Source of the DNA: Ceratothoa steindachneri
Taxonomy: Eukaryota > Arthropoda > Malacostraca > Isopoda > Cymothoidae
Reading direction: 5' to 3'
DNA length: 64,000 bases
NCBI GenBank assembly: GCA_963969495.1
Contig: OZ018330.1
Span: 49,373,706 to 49,437,705 of the forward strand
Below are positions 35,688-51,740 of the stretch, in pieces; the stretch's first letter is position 1, and every line of letters starts with the position of its first letter. Under the pieces are notes generated by a model. That model ran no database searches and was not told the DNA's origin. It worked only from the letters and a program-made list of their open reading frames with translations. Position numbers and translations under genes: made by a program.

Positions 35688-35743
35688 ATTTTATAGAATC
35701 AGAAGATAGGTAGAATATTACCCATCTTCTGATTCTATAAAAT
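35688..35743. repeat. Near-perfect short inverted repeat
   Basis: Arms 35688-35712 and 35719-35743 (25 bases, one mismatch) around GAATAT. The arm reads ATTTTATAGAATCAGAAG and onward. Confidence 0.85.
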
Positions 35744-36009
35744 AGCTATTAGGTTTTAGAAAGAAAATAGCTATGTTCACCACTCTCTTTAGAAAGGTCC
35801 TTGTCAACGAAACCATACACCTCGTAATTCAAAGGGCTTTTCATGAACCAGAATGTAACTTCTACAATTTTACTCCCTAATTACTTCGGTATATTTTTTA
35901 ACTAACCGTTAAAGACAATCACTTTCTCTTTAATAATTCCATTTAAGAAACTTCATTAACAATTAAAGGAGAAAACCATTGGCTGTCTCATTCTTGGTTT
36001 CATCCTTAA

Positions 36010-36012
<3 letters not shown>

Positions 36013-36086
<74 letters not shown>
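36013..36086. repeat. (TA)n microsatellite
   Basis: Uninterrupted TA tract just upstream of the mariner element. Confidence 0.97.
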
Positions 36087-36087
<1 letters not shown>

Positions 36088-36121
36088 ATTAGATTAGAAG
36101 ATATAACATTAATGAGATATA

Positions 36122-37052
36122 CAAGGGGCGGTCAATAAGTTTTGCAAATTGGGATATAAGGAAACGAAATATGAGGAAAAGTTTTTTTTTTTTTTCAATA
36201 TAACTACCCTCGACTTCAATGCACTTGCGCCACTTGTCCCTGAGGCTTCGAATTCCCGACAACCACAAATCTCCCGACTGCTGTTCAATCCATTCTTGGA
36301 CGGCGAGCTGGACATCTTCATCGTTCCCAAACCGGCGTCCACGCAGTGCAGCCTTGAGCTGGCGGAATAAAAAGTAGTCGCTATGGGCAGATTTGGACTG
36401 TAGGGGGGATGGTTGAGCTCCTCGAATCCGCATTTGCGTAGGACAGCTTGTGCAACTCTGGCCTTGTGGACTTTGACGACGTTAAAGTCGATTATGGGGC
36501 GTCAGGTTTGTAGGGACCCGACGGGCACAGACCTTGGTCATGGCCAAATTGTCGTGGATGATGTTGATAACACTTCCATGTGATATTCCAAGTTATTGCT
36601 CGATTTCTTCGACCTTCACCCGTCTATTTTCGAGAATCATCCTCTCCACACGGGCCACATTGTCCTCCTTGGTCACGTCTGACGGGCGTCCTGGATGGGG
36701 GTCATCTTCAAGGGACTCACGACCATGGCGGAACTCTCTATTCCAGCGAGCAATGGTTGCATAGGAAGGGGCGGTGTCGGTGTGCACTGAAACCATGCGT
36801 TCATGGATCTCTTTTGTATTCTTGTCTTCCTTGGTCAAAGATTTGTTCACTGCGCGGTGCTCAACCTTCTCCATTGTTGAAAAATTTGTGACTGACGATC
36901 TGCGATCAGCTACTGCTTCTTAAATAGGCGAGGCAAGAGCGTGCGGCTACAGGTCCTGACTTGTCATAACTTGTCTTAACACCCCCACAAACAGCTACCC
37001 CCCTTACTCTGTTTTGCCCTACTGATTCGCAAAACTTATTGACCGCCCCTCG
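36122..37052 (-). mobile_element. Mariner element with both terminal repeats and an internal deletion
   Basis: TIRs CAAGGGGCGGTCAATAAG (left) and CGAGGGGCGGTCAATAAG (right, reverse complement) are about 28 bp long with two mismatches, flanked by TA on both sides (36120-36121, 37053-37054), as mariners require. The transposase starts on the minus strand at 36874: MEKVEHRAVNKSLTKED, then APSYATIARWNREFRHGRE, then RRVKVEEIEQ, a TAA, LGISHGSVINIIHDNLAMTK and NLTPHN. It jumps to VHKARVAQAVLRKCGFEELN, then SDYFLFRQLKAALRGRR and RDKWRKCIEVEGSYIE. The jump removes the first two catalytic aspartates. At 931 bp it is shorter than the usual 1.3 kb. Non-autonomous, but possibly movable in trans. Confidence 0.9.
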
Positions 37053-37064
37053 TATATCCGGTGC

Positions 37065-37620
37065 AGAAAATAATAAACCGCAATATTTGAATCCGATATA
37101 TTTACAAACAGAACTAGTTTCGGTTGTCGCCATTATCAACTGTATAATGAAATGTAAGACGTGCGACTCGAGATATATTTGTTAAATTTATATTTTCCTT
37201 CAGATATATTAAAATTATCGACCTTACTAAGAATGATTGATTCAGCAACCCTGCTATCTATATAATTGTTGGAGGATTTCTGAATCAATCATTATTAGGA
37301 AGGTTGATAATTTTAATATATCTGAATGAAAATATAAAATTATAAAATATATCTCGAATAATGTTTGCAAATCCATTTACAAACCTCCAGAGTCGGTCGT
37401 TCGGCGGGATTAAAAGTTGCTTCCAGAACCACACACATATTTATATCTTCCATTTTATTTCCTCTGTTTTAATTTTGTTTAGTCTTATTTTTCGCCCATA
37501 TATACTGGAGTCGCACGTCTTATATTTCATTCTACAGTTGATATTTGTGAAAGCTGAAGCTAGTTCTGTTTGTGAATAAATCAGATTCAAATATTGTGGT
37601 CTATCATTTTTTGCACCATA
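37065..37620. mobile_element. Large imperfect palindrome of PLE-like ends
   Basis: Left arm 37065-37255 and right arm about 37270-37620 are inverted copies: GCAATATTTGAATC on the left matches GATTCAAATATTG near 37585, and AATTTTAATATATCTGAA at 37313 matches the left arm near 37200. The right arm holds about 155 extra bases (roughly 37350-37508). The left arm, on the minus strand, carries a hammerhead-like segment at about 37105-37140: ACAG, TTGATAA, GG/CC stem, GAA, palindrome ACTAGT, then CTGT closing stem I. Confidence 0.6.
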
Positions 37621-38173
37621 TACATATATATCAACAAATCTTTCCAAGCGACCTATTCCTTACTTTATTTAGGCTGAGAATCATTTGAGGTCGGTATCAT
37701 GTATTCAATTGATTTTATCGAATCCTGTATTATTATTTTTTTACCAGGCTATCACTGCGTATAAGACTGTTGGTCAAAGGGTCGATGTAGATGTCCCATC
37801 GACTGAGATTGAAATTCCTTTATTTTCCCTCGTCTGGAATGAATTTAAATAAGTAAGAGTTATTTAAGTCAATTTGGTGGTTATTATCCAAACAAATATT
37901 AATTTCTCCTATACAATAGTTTACTTGGAAAAGTAATTACATATTTATCTGCTATAGATTTTTTGACAACTACCAAGGAAATGGTCATGAATGGAAGAAA
38001 ACGACGCTTAAATCTAATTTATCATCTCTTCAATCCAGAAGTGTGGTTCTTTTTTAAAGACAAAAATCTTGCTATGGAAGATAAAGAGCAACATATTCGG
38101 CTGCTTATTGTATGGGTTTTGAGGCTTAGTATCGCTATGCAGGCAACGTAAATGATTCGTTGAGTGTATAAGC

Positions 38174-39320
38174 CAGTGGCGTGTGGTGACTTTTGATGAT
38201 GAGGAAGCAATTCAAGTTTCACAAAAATAAATATGTTAATTGAAGTAAATATGTTGTTCATTAAAAATAACTATAAAATTGTAAGCTACTCACTTTATTT
38301 AAATGTTATTTTTTAAATATTATTTTTTAAGCTTTATTTAAATATTAAAATAGTTTCAGTAAGTATGGACAACCACTAGCCAAGATGTTCTATCAAATTG
38401 GTCTACATTGTACTCGTATTTGGAAGTGCAGTGCTGTTTTGGATGACATCTCGTGTCGGCGTTGGCTTACCTGTTCTAATAATAGTTTCTTTTTCATTAT
38501 AAGTCATCGCACTGAACTTTCGTTTTAATAATTTTTAAATAATGTAATCGCATTTTCTCACAACTTTATTTGCATCCATTTTGTTTAAAAGGGGTTTCTC
38601 ACTTTAAAAAATTAATAAACAATATGCCACACTTATCTAAGCACTTACTCACAGCTATTGATCTCAAAGATACGAGGGGCGAATCCGGTAGGGCTGCCAG
38701 AATCTAAGAAATATTAACAAAATGCTTAAGATACAAGAGCGTAACCATACAGAGTTTAGGCTATGTAGCTGTTTTTATTATCAGAACCAGTATTTAAATC
38801 TAACTTAAAAATTGTTTCAGCTTCAGAGTTTAATAATAGTTACCTTTTTTCTAGATTCTGGCAACCTGGTAGAGTTGCCAGATGCAAGCAGATGACTGCA
38901 AAGTTAAATTTGCTTCGTTTTCCGTATACAAATGGGTTATTATTTTCTTAATTCTAACACGGCGTTCAAATATCTAGATAAAAATCATAAAACTCTAATG
39001 ACTATATATTATTGATAAGAAAAGCAAAACATCTTTTAAACTATTCATTCCAGAGCTCAAAAACAGAACTATTATTGAAATTAAGAGAAAAAAAAGTAGA
39101 AATCTTGACGAAAATAATACATTTCTTCCATTGCAGTCGGGCTCATCAGGGTCTAACGCCAATTCGATTGCAAGTGAATGGTAATGTATAGCGTAAACAA
39201 GGATAGGTAACCATAAATTGATTCTGCTGTCATATTAATTGTTGGGGTGTCATTTCTTTTACTTTTTTCTTAAATAGGGGAAGCATTGCTTCCTTTTCTT
39301 CCATTAACTACACGCCACTG
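38174..39320. mobile_element. hAT-like non-autonomous element
   Basis: Ends CAGTGGCGTGTGGTGAC and (reverse complement) CAGTGGCGTGTAGTTAATG share the hAT-like CAGTGGCG start, and both go on to GAGGAAGCAAT or AAGGAAGCAAT. Flanking octamers GTATAAGC and GTATCAAT agree at five of eight positions, so the target duplication is old or uncertain. Inside, about 38688-38885 has its own inverted ends (GGGCTGCCAGAATCTA and TAGATTCTGGCAAC) and is probably a second element nested in the first. No coding frame. Confidence 0.6.
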
Positions 39321-39329
39321 GTATCAATA

Positions 39330-39930
39330 TGCAGTGAAGACTCGTAAATGCCACACGCAGTTAAAAACACCCCACTTTAAACAATGGTTGTGATCTCTCC
39401 GATAGTCCGATAGCGTTACATTTTGGAAGACAAATTTGGATGAAGATCTTCTGAAAGGTCATCCACAAAGCACCAGCGATTTGGCGCAAAGACTAAATGT
39501 GGCATTTCGATTGTAAATGAACATTATTGCAGACGTTTATTCTCAGCAACTTTATCCGGTAAACGAAGCATTACATCGACAATGACCAGCATTGGTAAAC
39601 AAAAACTATTTTATCCAACATAACAATTCAAGGCTTCATTTTGTAAGACAAACCCAAGAAAAGATAAGATTGATAAGATGTGATATTCTTCCATATCACA
39701 TACTCACCGGATACTTACCATACTCGCCATACTTACGGAATATCACTTATTTGGATTACTAGAGCAACGTAAATTTCTTCCGGAGTGAGAATTTCCTACC
39801 ACAAACCGAAGATTTAAGTGTGAAGAAATGATCAAAATCAGATTGTGAGAAGTCTGATAAATAATAGACCTCATAATTCATACTTACAAGAAGAATATCC
39901 TCGTTTATTCACCAGACAAAGCTCTGTATA
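39330..39930. other. Possible decayed mariner scrap, otherwise no gene
   Basis: Short stretches such as GHPQSTSDLAQRLNVAFR (about 39459-39512, with changes) and YSQQLYPVNEALHRQ recall the helix-turn-helix and linker of mariner transposases, but the frames are broken and no catalytic block is visible. Confidence 0.3.
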
Positions 39931-39932
39931 CA

Positions 39933-40500
<568 letters not shown>

Positions 40501-40529
40501 ATATATCTCGGTGTCATGTGATTTTCGAT

Positions 40530-40536
<7 letters not shown>

Positions 40537-40603
<67 letters not shown>
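40537..40603. repeat. (TA)n microsatellite
   Basis: TA tract between the SINE-like pair and the PLE pair. Confidence 0.97.
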
Positions 40604-40606
<3 letters not shown>

Positions 40607-41031
40607 CATAACTAAATCACGAAAATAAGGAACGTGAGGAATTTATGAATAACGTTACAGCCACGAGGAAAATGAAACAACGGAGAACTGCGAAGCCTTT
40701 CGACTAATGTTCCTTTACTAAGCAGACTAAAAGACAGGGAAAAAGAGAAAGATATTTATATACCTGATTAATTAAAATATGGGATATAAAGATTAAAAGG
40801 GGTGGGATTAACAGATACCTGGAAAAATCCTATTAACGAGATGAGCCATCAGGGTTAAAAAAATAAAAAATAAAAAAAAGTTACGGGTTACAAAAGAAAG
40901 GGGGGCAGTGTTTAGGAATCACATATGCAATATGAAAACAAAAAAAAAGTTTACACATGATAACTAGAAGATATGACAAAAGAAAAATATGAGGAAAAGT
41001 TTTTTTATATATAAATAAGCTTAAAAAGCTT

Positions 41032-42020
41032 CTAGGTGGTAATCATTAATTCAGAAATTTTATCTTTAAAATCATTCTTAAACATTCTTTTAATACAAGC
41101 GTCCAAAAAATACATTCCAGGGCTGAGATTAAAATTCGAAGTCAGCTGTATAAATGCCGATTCTAAAAGATTTCGTGAAAAAAAGTCATTTGATTTGGCA
41201 ATCACAGAACTCTCCTTCCAATTAATACGATGGGAATTTTCACAAAAATGGATAAAAATGGCATTTGATGTTTGCCCAGTGTTTACAGAGTACTTATGTT
41301 GCTTAATACGCACATTCAGATCCTTGCTAGTTTGCCCAATATAAAATGAAGGGCAATCTAAACAAGGGATTTTATAAATTACGTTATTTGTTTCATTAGG
41401 GCAATTTTTTATTAACATTCTTTTTAAAGTATTAGTATAAGAGAAAACAAGATTTATATTAAGTGTTTTTAACAATGTTTTTACGGTTTCAAAGCTATTA
41501 AAATAAGGTAAAATGAGGATATTCTTGGGCGCTTCCTTCTCAATAGTACTTTCGTTATAAAACTTTTTTTGGCTTTATTATAACAAGTATCAAGTATATT
41601 TGCTGGATAACACAAGTCTGCACCGATTTTTCTTATAGATTCAATTTCCTGATCCAAATATTGAGGACTGACAATGCGCAACGCACGTAAAAACATAGAG
41701 GAAAAAATTGATATCTTAATATTAAGATGGTGGCCTGAATAAAAATGGACATAGGTTAAGTTGTTGGTTGGTTTCCTATAAATACTAAAATTGCAATTAA
41801 ATGATTCCCTATGTATTAAGACATCTAAGAGTGGAAGACAATTGTCTTTCTCTAATTCAACAGTAAATTTTATGGAAGGTACCTGGTTATTTAAATTGGA
41901 AAGCAAATTATTTACATCAATATTAAGAGGCAAAATATTAAATTGTCATCAACATATCTATACCACTTTAAGGGAATATCAATGATATTAGGTAAATATT
42001 GTTTTTCGAAGAATTCCATA
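41032..42020 (-). pseudogene. PLE-B left copy: RT fragment plus GIY-YIG endonuclease
   Basis: Minus strand. KWYRYVDD is present but a one-base loss just after it shifts the frame into MPLNIDVNNLLSNLNNQVPS at 41933. VELEKDNCLPLLDVLIHRE and IYRKPTNNLTYVHFYSGHH are RT thumb-side blocks. A second shift near 41555 changes the end of that frame (to 41481). The GIY-YIG part is open from 41475 to 41032: KIPCLDCPSFYIGQTSKDL, VRIKQHK, CENSHRINWKESSVIA, and a C-terminal ESAFIQLTSNFNLSPG. The endonuclease domain looks complete by eye; the RT lacks its 5' motifs. Confidence 0.85.
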
Positions 42021-42035
42021 TACAAATTTGAGAGT

Positions 42036-43127
42036 TGTGCATTTGTGACCGTAAGTTCGTTTTTAATGGTGAATATTACCAACAAATATTTGGTATGGCA
42101 ATGGGCAACCCCTTATCACCCCTACTCTCAAATTTGTATATGGAATTCTTCGAAGAACAATACTTACCTAATATCATTGATATCCCCTTAAAGTGGTATA
42201 GATATGTTGATGACATTTTAATTATTTTGCCTTTTAATATTGATGTAAATAATTTGCTTTCCAATTTAAATAACCAGGTACCTTCCATAAAATTTACTGT
42301 TGAATTAGAGAAAGACAATTGCCTTCCATTCTTAGATGTCTTAATACATAGGGAATCATTTAATTGCAATTTTAGTATTTATAGGAAACCAACCAACAAC
42401 TTAACCTATGTCCATTTTTATTCAGGCCACCATCTTAATATCAAGATATCAATTTTTTCCTCTATGTTTTTACGTGCGTTGCGCATTGTCAGTCCTCAAT
42501 ATTTGGATCAGGAAATTGAATCAATAAGAAAAATCGGTGCAGACTTGTGTTATCCAGCAAATATACTTGATATTTGTTATAATAAAGGCAAAAATTTTTT
42601 TATAACGAAAGTACTATTGAGAAGGAAGCGCCCAAGTATATCCTCATTTTACCTTATTTTAATGGCTTTGAAACCGTAAAAACATTGTTAAAAACACTTA
42701 ATGTAAATCTTGTTTTCTCTTATACTAATACTATAAAAAGAATGTTAATAAAAAATTGCCCAAATGAAACAAATAACGTAATTTATAAAATCCCTTGTTT
42801 GGATTGCCCTTCATTTTATATTGGGAAAACTAGCAAGGATCTGAATGTGCGTATTAAGCAACATAAGTACTCTGTAAACACTGGGCAAACATCAAATGCC
42901 ATTTTTATCCATTTGTGTGAAAATTCCCATCGTATTAATTGAAAGGAGAGTTCCGTGATTGCCAAATCAAATGACATTTTTTCACGAGATCTTTTAGAAT
43001 CGGCATTTATACAACTGACTTCGAATTTTAATCTCAGCCCTGGAATGTATTTTTTGGACCCTTGTATCAAAAGAATGTTTAAGAATGATTTTAAAGATAA
43101 AATTTCTGAATTAATGATTACCACCTA
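42036..43127 (+). pseudogene. PLE-B right copy: RT fragment plus GIY-YIG endonuclease
   Basis: CDRKFVFNGEYYQQIFGMAM followed by GNPLSPLLSNLYMEFFEE and KWYRYVDDILIIL (YVDD at 42203-42214) gives RT motifs 4 and 5, uninterrupted to about 42590. A frameshift beside the A/T run at 42590-42601 follows, the same as in the left copy. The endonuclease reads from about 42685: KIPCLDCPSFYIGKTSKDLN, VRIKQHKYS, then a TGA at 42940-42942 where the other copy has Trp (HRIN-W-KESS), then on to KISELMITT at 43127. It is 5' truncated, without RT motifs 1-3. RT and endonuclease together drive target-primed insertion in living PLEs. Confidence 0.85.
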
Positions 43128-43439
43128 GAAGTGTTTTTAGCTTATTTATATATAAAAAAAACCTTTCCTCATATTTTTCTTTTGTCATATCTTCTAGTTG
43201 TCATGTGTAAACTTTTTTTTTGTTTTCATATTGCATATGTGATTCCTAAACACTGCCCCCCTTTCTTTTGTAACCCGTAATTTTTTTTTTTTTTTTTTAA
43301 CCCTGATGGCTCATCTCGTTAATAGGATTTTTCCAGGTATCTGCTAATCCCACCCCTTTTAATCTTTATATCCCATATTTTAATTAATCAGGTATATAAA
43401 TATCTTTCTCTTTTTCCCTGTCTTTTAGTCTGCTTAGTA

Positions 43440-43488
43440 AAGGACCATTAGTCGAAAGGCCTCGCAGTTCTCCGTTGTTCCATTTTCC
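43440..43488 (+). ncRNA. Hammerhead-like segment in the PLE-B right arm
   Basis: CTGC (43431-) and GCAG act as stem I, GAC/GTC around CATTA as stem II, then GAA, the palindrome AGGCCT and C. The CUGANGA core is not recognisable (TTAGTAAAG instead), so only the architecture fits. In the left arm the palindrome is broken to AGGCTT. Confidence 0.35.
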
Positions 43489-43505
43489 TCGTGGCTGTAA
43501 CGTTA

Positions 43506-43749
<244 letters not shown>

Positions 43750-43985
43750 ATACGACTGCGAGTTTAGTGCTAATTATTTTCTTTTCGAGTCTCTCGATTT
43801 ATCTTATATTTCGATTTTGGTCTTGAAATATCAGTGGACAAGTTCACCAAAAATTCATTAGAATAGTAGTAACGAACGAGGGCAGGAAACTAGTTTATTT
43901 ACAGAATAAAATATTTGTTTATAGGCCTGACGCGTTTCGATACACATCTGTATCATTGTCCGCTATTGTCATTAGTAAGTTAAGG
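43750..43985 (-). mobile_element. PLE 3'-end fragment with hammerhead-like core
   Basis: On the minus strand at about 43962-43925: CAATGA, a perfect 6-bp stem GATACA/TGTATC around GATG, GAA, the palindrome ACGCGT and C. The first three bases of CUGANGA are changed. The fragment runs to the long (TA)n tract at its 3' side. No PLE coding sequence is attached; LINE copy 4 begins beyond it. Confidence 0.5.
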
Positions 43986-43989
43986 TATA

Positions 43990-45590
43990 GGGATTAAATA
44001 AGAGGTGAAAGTGTGGGAAAGAGATAGAAAAATGTAGAAGAGATTGTGTAGGTGTGGTATGAGTGGTGTTGATAATATGATTGAGGAGAGGTTTTGATTG
44101 TGATAGATGAGTTTTAATGAGGGCGATGATGATATGTGCCCGGTTGCCTGGCTGACGCTTTCGCTTTACATTGTGTTTTGCTTTTTGGTTATATTATTTT
44201 TATTTACAGAATGGGAGCCTTTGTTTTCGAGTTTTCGAGTTTTCGAGTTTTTTCTTGAGGTAATTTTTTTATATTAGGTTTCTTTTAGTTTAGCATTTGG
44301 GCTTTTGTTTTGGTTATTTGTTCTAGTTATTGGAGCACTTCTGTGCTGTTATGTCTTTATATTTCCTTCTTCGATAGCTTTTATGCTTATTTGTTTTTAT
44401 ACATTTTTTGTATTGTTTTTCTTGTTTGAGTCTTAGCTGTAAAGTAGTTCTATTTCGTTTTGAACCTTCTCTCTACTGCTTTTGAAGTGCTGCTTAAAGT
44501 TCAATGTTCGGTATTCTCTTTCCGTAAGCTGGATTTTTTCGAGTATTTTGTACTGAAAGTTTTCTCGTATTTTTGCCATATCTTTTGGGCGCGTTCGTTC
44601 ATAAATATGTTTATAGGTTCTAGATTCGATCTTTAATGCCAAACTCTTGATGGCATTCCTTCCATCCTTCTGGATCGCGGAATGAAGCGGGTCACTTTGT
44701 TTTTTACCTTTTGCATTGGCATGATCTTTGTCTTTTCCAATGTGTGTAGTGGAATAATTGGATAGGTCATAATTGGGCGTACTATTGCTAAGTATAATTT
44801 CCTTTTATTATCTGCCTACAGGTTATAGAACTTGTAGACGGATGATAGGACGGTCTTTGCCTAGTTGATTTTTTCCCCCTTTCTATGGCAAGTTTTTCAG
44901 TGATGAGTGCCAGTGCTGTCTCGGTACCTCGATGTTTTCGAAATCCATGTTGGATGTAATTCTGAAATTTGTTATCTTCTAAGAAATTTCTAACCCTATC
45001 GTTGAGGAGTTTTTTGAGTAGTTTACCAATAAACTCTAACAGCGAAATCGTTCGGTAGCTTTCAATGTGCCCTTTAGGTTTGCCAGGTTTTAGTAAAAAT
45101 ATCATTCTCGCTGTCTTCAACGCTGCTGTAAAGTGCCCTGTGTTTTGGCATGATCGGAGATTTTGAGTAATGAGGTTAAAATGTTGGCTGGGGCGTTTTT
45201 TAAGTGGTGTTTGATGATTTCACTTATTTCTGGGCTTTTCTGTTTGAATGATGAAAGGGCTGTTTTAAGTACTTCTAAAGTAAAGGGTCTTCTCGAGTTT
45301 TCTTGTTCCCGGATTTCGTCTACCCGTGAGTGAGGACGCACTTCGGGTTCTCTTTCAACTGGTCGTTGTTTTACCCTTTGTTCGTAAGTTACCTCGTAAT
45401 TCTGGTTCTTCTCCCGGGTAATGGAGAAGATTGACCAGTGGTTCTTAAAGCGGATTTCGATCTCTCTGTCTTCGTCTATTGTAGCTCCGCCTTCCTTCAA
45501 ATGTACCTTTTCTTTGTGTTCGGAACCTTTTAATTTTCTAAATTGGTTCCAGAATCTTCTGAGGCCTCTCTCCATCTATGTCTATCCTTT
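43990..45590 (-). pseudogene. Jockey-like LINE (copy 4), 5'-truncated with RT core deleted
   Basis: Minus strand. RFWNQFRKLKGSEHKEKV, RFKNHWSIFSITREK and LSSFKQKSPEISEIIKHHL (45575-45117) correspond to the RT N-terminal part. After a shift: MKTARMIFLLKPGKPKGHIE, SYRTISLLEFIGKLLKKLL and IQHGFRKHRGTETALALITE (45120-44860). The next recognisable piece is LAIVRPIMTYPIIPLHTLEK (about 44780), so the DVKKAFDKV and YADD section is deleted. The C-terminal part ends near 44433 (RTRPKDMAKIREN). The 3' UTR continues towards 44.1 kb with three ACTCGAAAA units and an AACCGGGCAC motif like that in LINE copy 1 (TTCACCGGGCAC, near 15632). Confidence 0.75.
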
Positions 45591-45679
45591 CAATAAGGTC
45601 ATTGCAAGTCACATGTACGTTATTTATAATGAGTTCGTTTACTCCTGTACGTAGGTTTGGTAAACTTTATACCGAAACT

Positions 45680-48900
<3,221 letters not shown>

Positions 48901-48926
48901 AACTGCGCGAAAATTAAATTATATTT

Positions 48927-49413
48927 AATGGAATGGAAGATCTATTCTAGTCATTTCAACTGATTTTCGACCCTCTTGGAAGCTGCAACGATAAACAATT
49001 ATCTGGATTCCATTACTGAATGGTTCCTCTTGTAACTGCTGTCAGGTAGATGATCAAGTGTCGATCCAAACTTTAAGTGATAAATCTTTTTAGGAAATTA
49101 AAGCCAAATACTTCTCGTTTGGATATTATAAAGGTAAAAAAAACAGAGGTGATTGGAGTTACATTGTATTAAATGGAATCGAAGATCTTTTCTCGGCATT
49201 TCAACCGATTCTCGACCCTCTTGGAAGTTACAACGCTATACAATCATATTGATTCCATGACTGATTGGTCCTTCCTGTACCAGCTGCCAGGTAGATGATC
49301 AAGTGTCGATCCAAATTTAAGTCGTGAAATATTTTAGGAAATTAAAACTAAATACTTCTCATTTTTATATTATTAAAGGCCAATAAACAAAGGTGATTGA
49401 AGTTTGATAAAGT
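48927..49413. repeat. Tandem duplication, period 245 bp, diverged
   Basis: AATGGAAT at 48927 and 49172 start two units that share TCGACCCTCTTGGAAG, GGTAGATGATCAAGTGTCG and TAGGAAATTAAA blocks. Divergence is noticeable by eye, so this is an old event. No coding frame is kept. Confidence 0.8.
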
Positions 49414-51373
49414 GATTTTTAATAAAAGAACAGAAAAATTAAAGAAATAAAAAACTACATTGTGGCATTAGAAGATAAAGGTAACGAAGAAGATGCAACA
49501 AATGTTAGGACCCATTGATGATAAGCCAAAATATGTCTTTCAGAACACTCCAACATCTTCACTCTTTCTCCCAGTGCTGTATGCCATTTGGAGCTTGAAC
49601 ACTTTTAGATATTTCCTATTCGTCAAAGGCTCCGGCAAACCAATCTGACCCCATTTTTAGAATTAATAACGATCTTTCACCCTAACTCATTACAATCATT
49701 TACAACTTTATACAATATACAAAATATATGGCAAAATCTGTTTCACATACTTTATGCTCCATCCGTTCTCAGAAGTATCGCATTTGCATCAATACTTTCA
49801 TTTTTTTTGATGACTGTCTCAGTTTGCGTCATTTCTTCTTGTTCCCCTTGGCGGTATTCAGTTAAACTTTTCCTGTTTAACAGTATTAGGAACACTAAGG
49901 TCCTTAAAAAAATAAATTTATTACTTCTCTTCATCCACTACACATTTAACAAACATTAATTCTTCTATTTACCTATTGGTGATTTTGGTCTCAAGCTCGA
50001 TTCCATTTTGTCGTAATGCCATCTTTCACGGAACAATTGAACCTTTTTTTTTAGCATATCTGTACCAATTCCTGGAAGATTATAATACCACTTTCCAATC
50101 CAGTATTTAGACTTGAGGTTGGTTACTATATTCTGTATCATCCATAACACTTTCAAACATAATTACACATCATTTATTTAACCTATATTCGTTATAATTT
50201 TAAAACTTTGACCGAAAATCACATCATACACGAAGAGGACCAAAGCGCGATTTTGGATCAAGCCAAGAAATGCACTGTTTTGGCTTATCATTTTTAAACT
50301 GCTTACTTTTTAATAAACCTGCAATAATTTAAATATTAAAATAATTATTCCTCTTTCTTAAATTTTAAAAAAGAAGGAAAGAAGTAAAAAATATATAATA
50401 GTCTCAAAACCTTTGCCCATGAATGCAGATCAGATCCACTTTAAGGCGCAGGGGCCTAGAAGTCAGCAATTCTTCAAATATCATCTACACCGTAGTATCT
50501 CTTGCTACATCTAACACTCCAACCCCTTTGTGGGAGAAGGGGTAAAGGATTTCGAAAATCACTGAAAATTCTATCCTCTTTTTTCTTCATAAACAGTATC
50601 AAGTTCTAGCGAAAAATCAGGTTATTCCTCACACGACTTAAGGGCAGCCCAAAGCCGTCTTGATTGTTACACTCAAAGTTACGAGATCAAAATACATTCA
50701 AATTGTATTCTTTTTAATGTATTCTTATCCAATCAAATATTTATCCGTGGATGTTTATTACCAACAAAATCTTTTCTTTTAAAATAACGAGCCGCTACAA
50801 CATTGCTGGCGGGTTCCTTAATGGATGTTCTATTGGGTCGCTACAGAAGTACAGCGCCTTCTCAAATTTCCCTCACAAATATTTAAATACATCAAACGAT
50901 CTGTCTCCAAATATCCTTAAATATTTTAGCCAGAAATCTCTTCCAAAGATATTTTTACATAAAAGACGGGTCAAAGATACACCTACATGTACACATTACA
51001 ACGAGATCAATAACGGCTATTGCCCCATGAATGAGGAGATGAAGAGTTTTATACCAAATCCATATATTTGTTATTATTATTATCTGATCATTTTCCCCCT
51101 TTATTTTCTAAGGTATCTGATTATTACTGAGTGAGCAGACTAATACTACATTAAAAGTTAAGGTCCTAATAAATATTTTGGATCTGGTGTAGACCCTATC
51201 CCTCCCGCCGAAGTTTTTCGAGTTACCTATTCTTCAAGTTGTATGAGTTTACTAGGTAAAAATATCAAGATTAGTTGTACCTAATGTAGTACTGTCGAAC
51301 CTTAAATCTAAATAAGCCTAAGAAAGTCACCTTTCGGAAAGAAAAGACTACTCAAACAAGGTATGCTGACCAA
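49414..51373. other. No gene recognised
   Basis: Scattered open frames up to 127 codons (50751-51134) show no domain and have AT-rich composition. Confidence 0.4.
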
Positions 51374-51740
51374 AGTCGCGTGCTCTCACTTATTCTGATT
51401 TATGACCTTACGACCTTCAAAACTTTCAATAATTCCCGGACTAACTTTGGGAGAACCTTGGCAAATATATCACTTGAAATAAAATGTAAAGCAACATAAG
51501 GGTTTCAAATTTCTTTAGAATCGACATAATAGTTACGATGTTATTGCTAAAAGAAAAATAATTTCCTGGCTAACCTTGGGATGACCTTGGCAATTATATC
51601 ATTCGAAAGAGAATGTAAAGCAACATAAGGGTTTCAAATTTAGTTAGGATCGGCCGAATAGTTACAGTTTTATTAGAAAAAAAGCAAAACAAGGACCGAC
51701 GGACCAACCGACATAGTGAGATATAGAGTCACACGCGACT
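51374..51740. mobile_element. MITE-like repeat, family X, copy 3 (two internal units, inverted relative to copy 1)
   Basis: Terminal inverted repeats AGTCGCGTG and CACGCGACT are both present. Two internal units start at TTAGAATCG (51515) and TTAGGATCG (51644), period 129. The body is the reverse complement of copies 1 and 2. An extra GCATGCGACT lies just beyond the right end. Confidence 0.75.
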
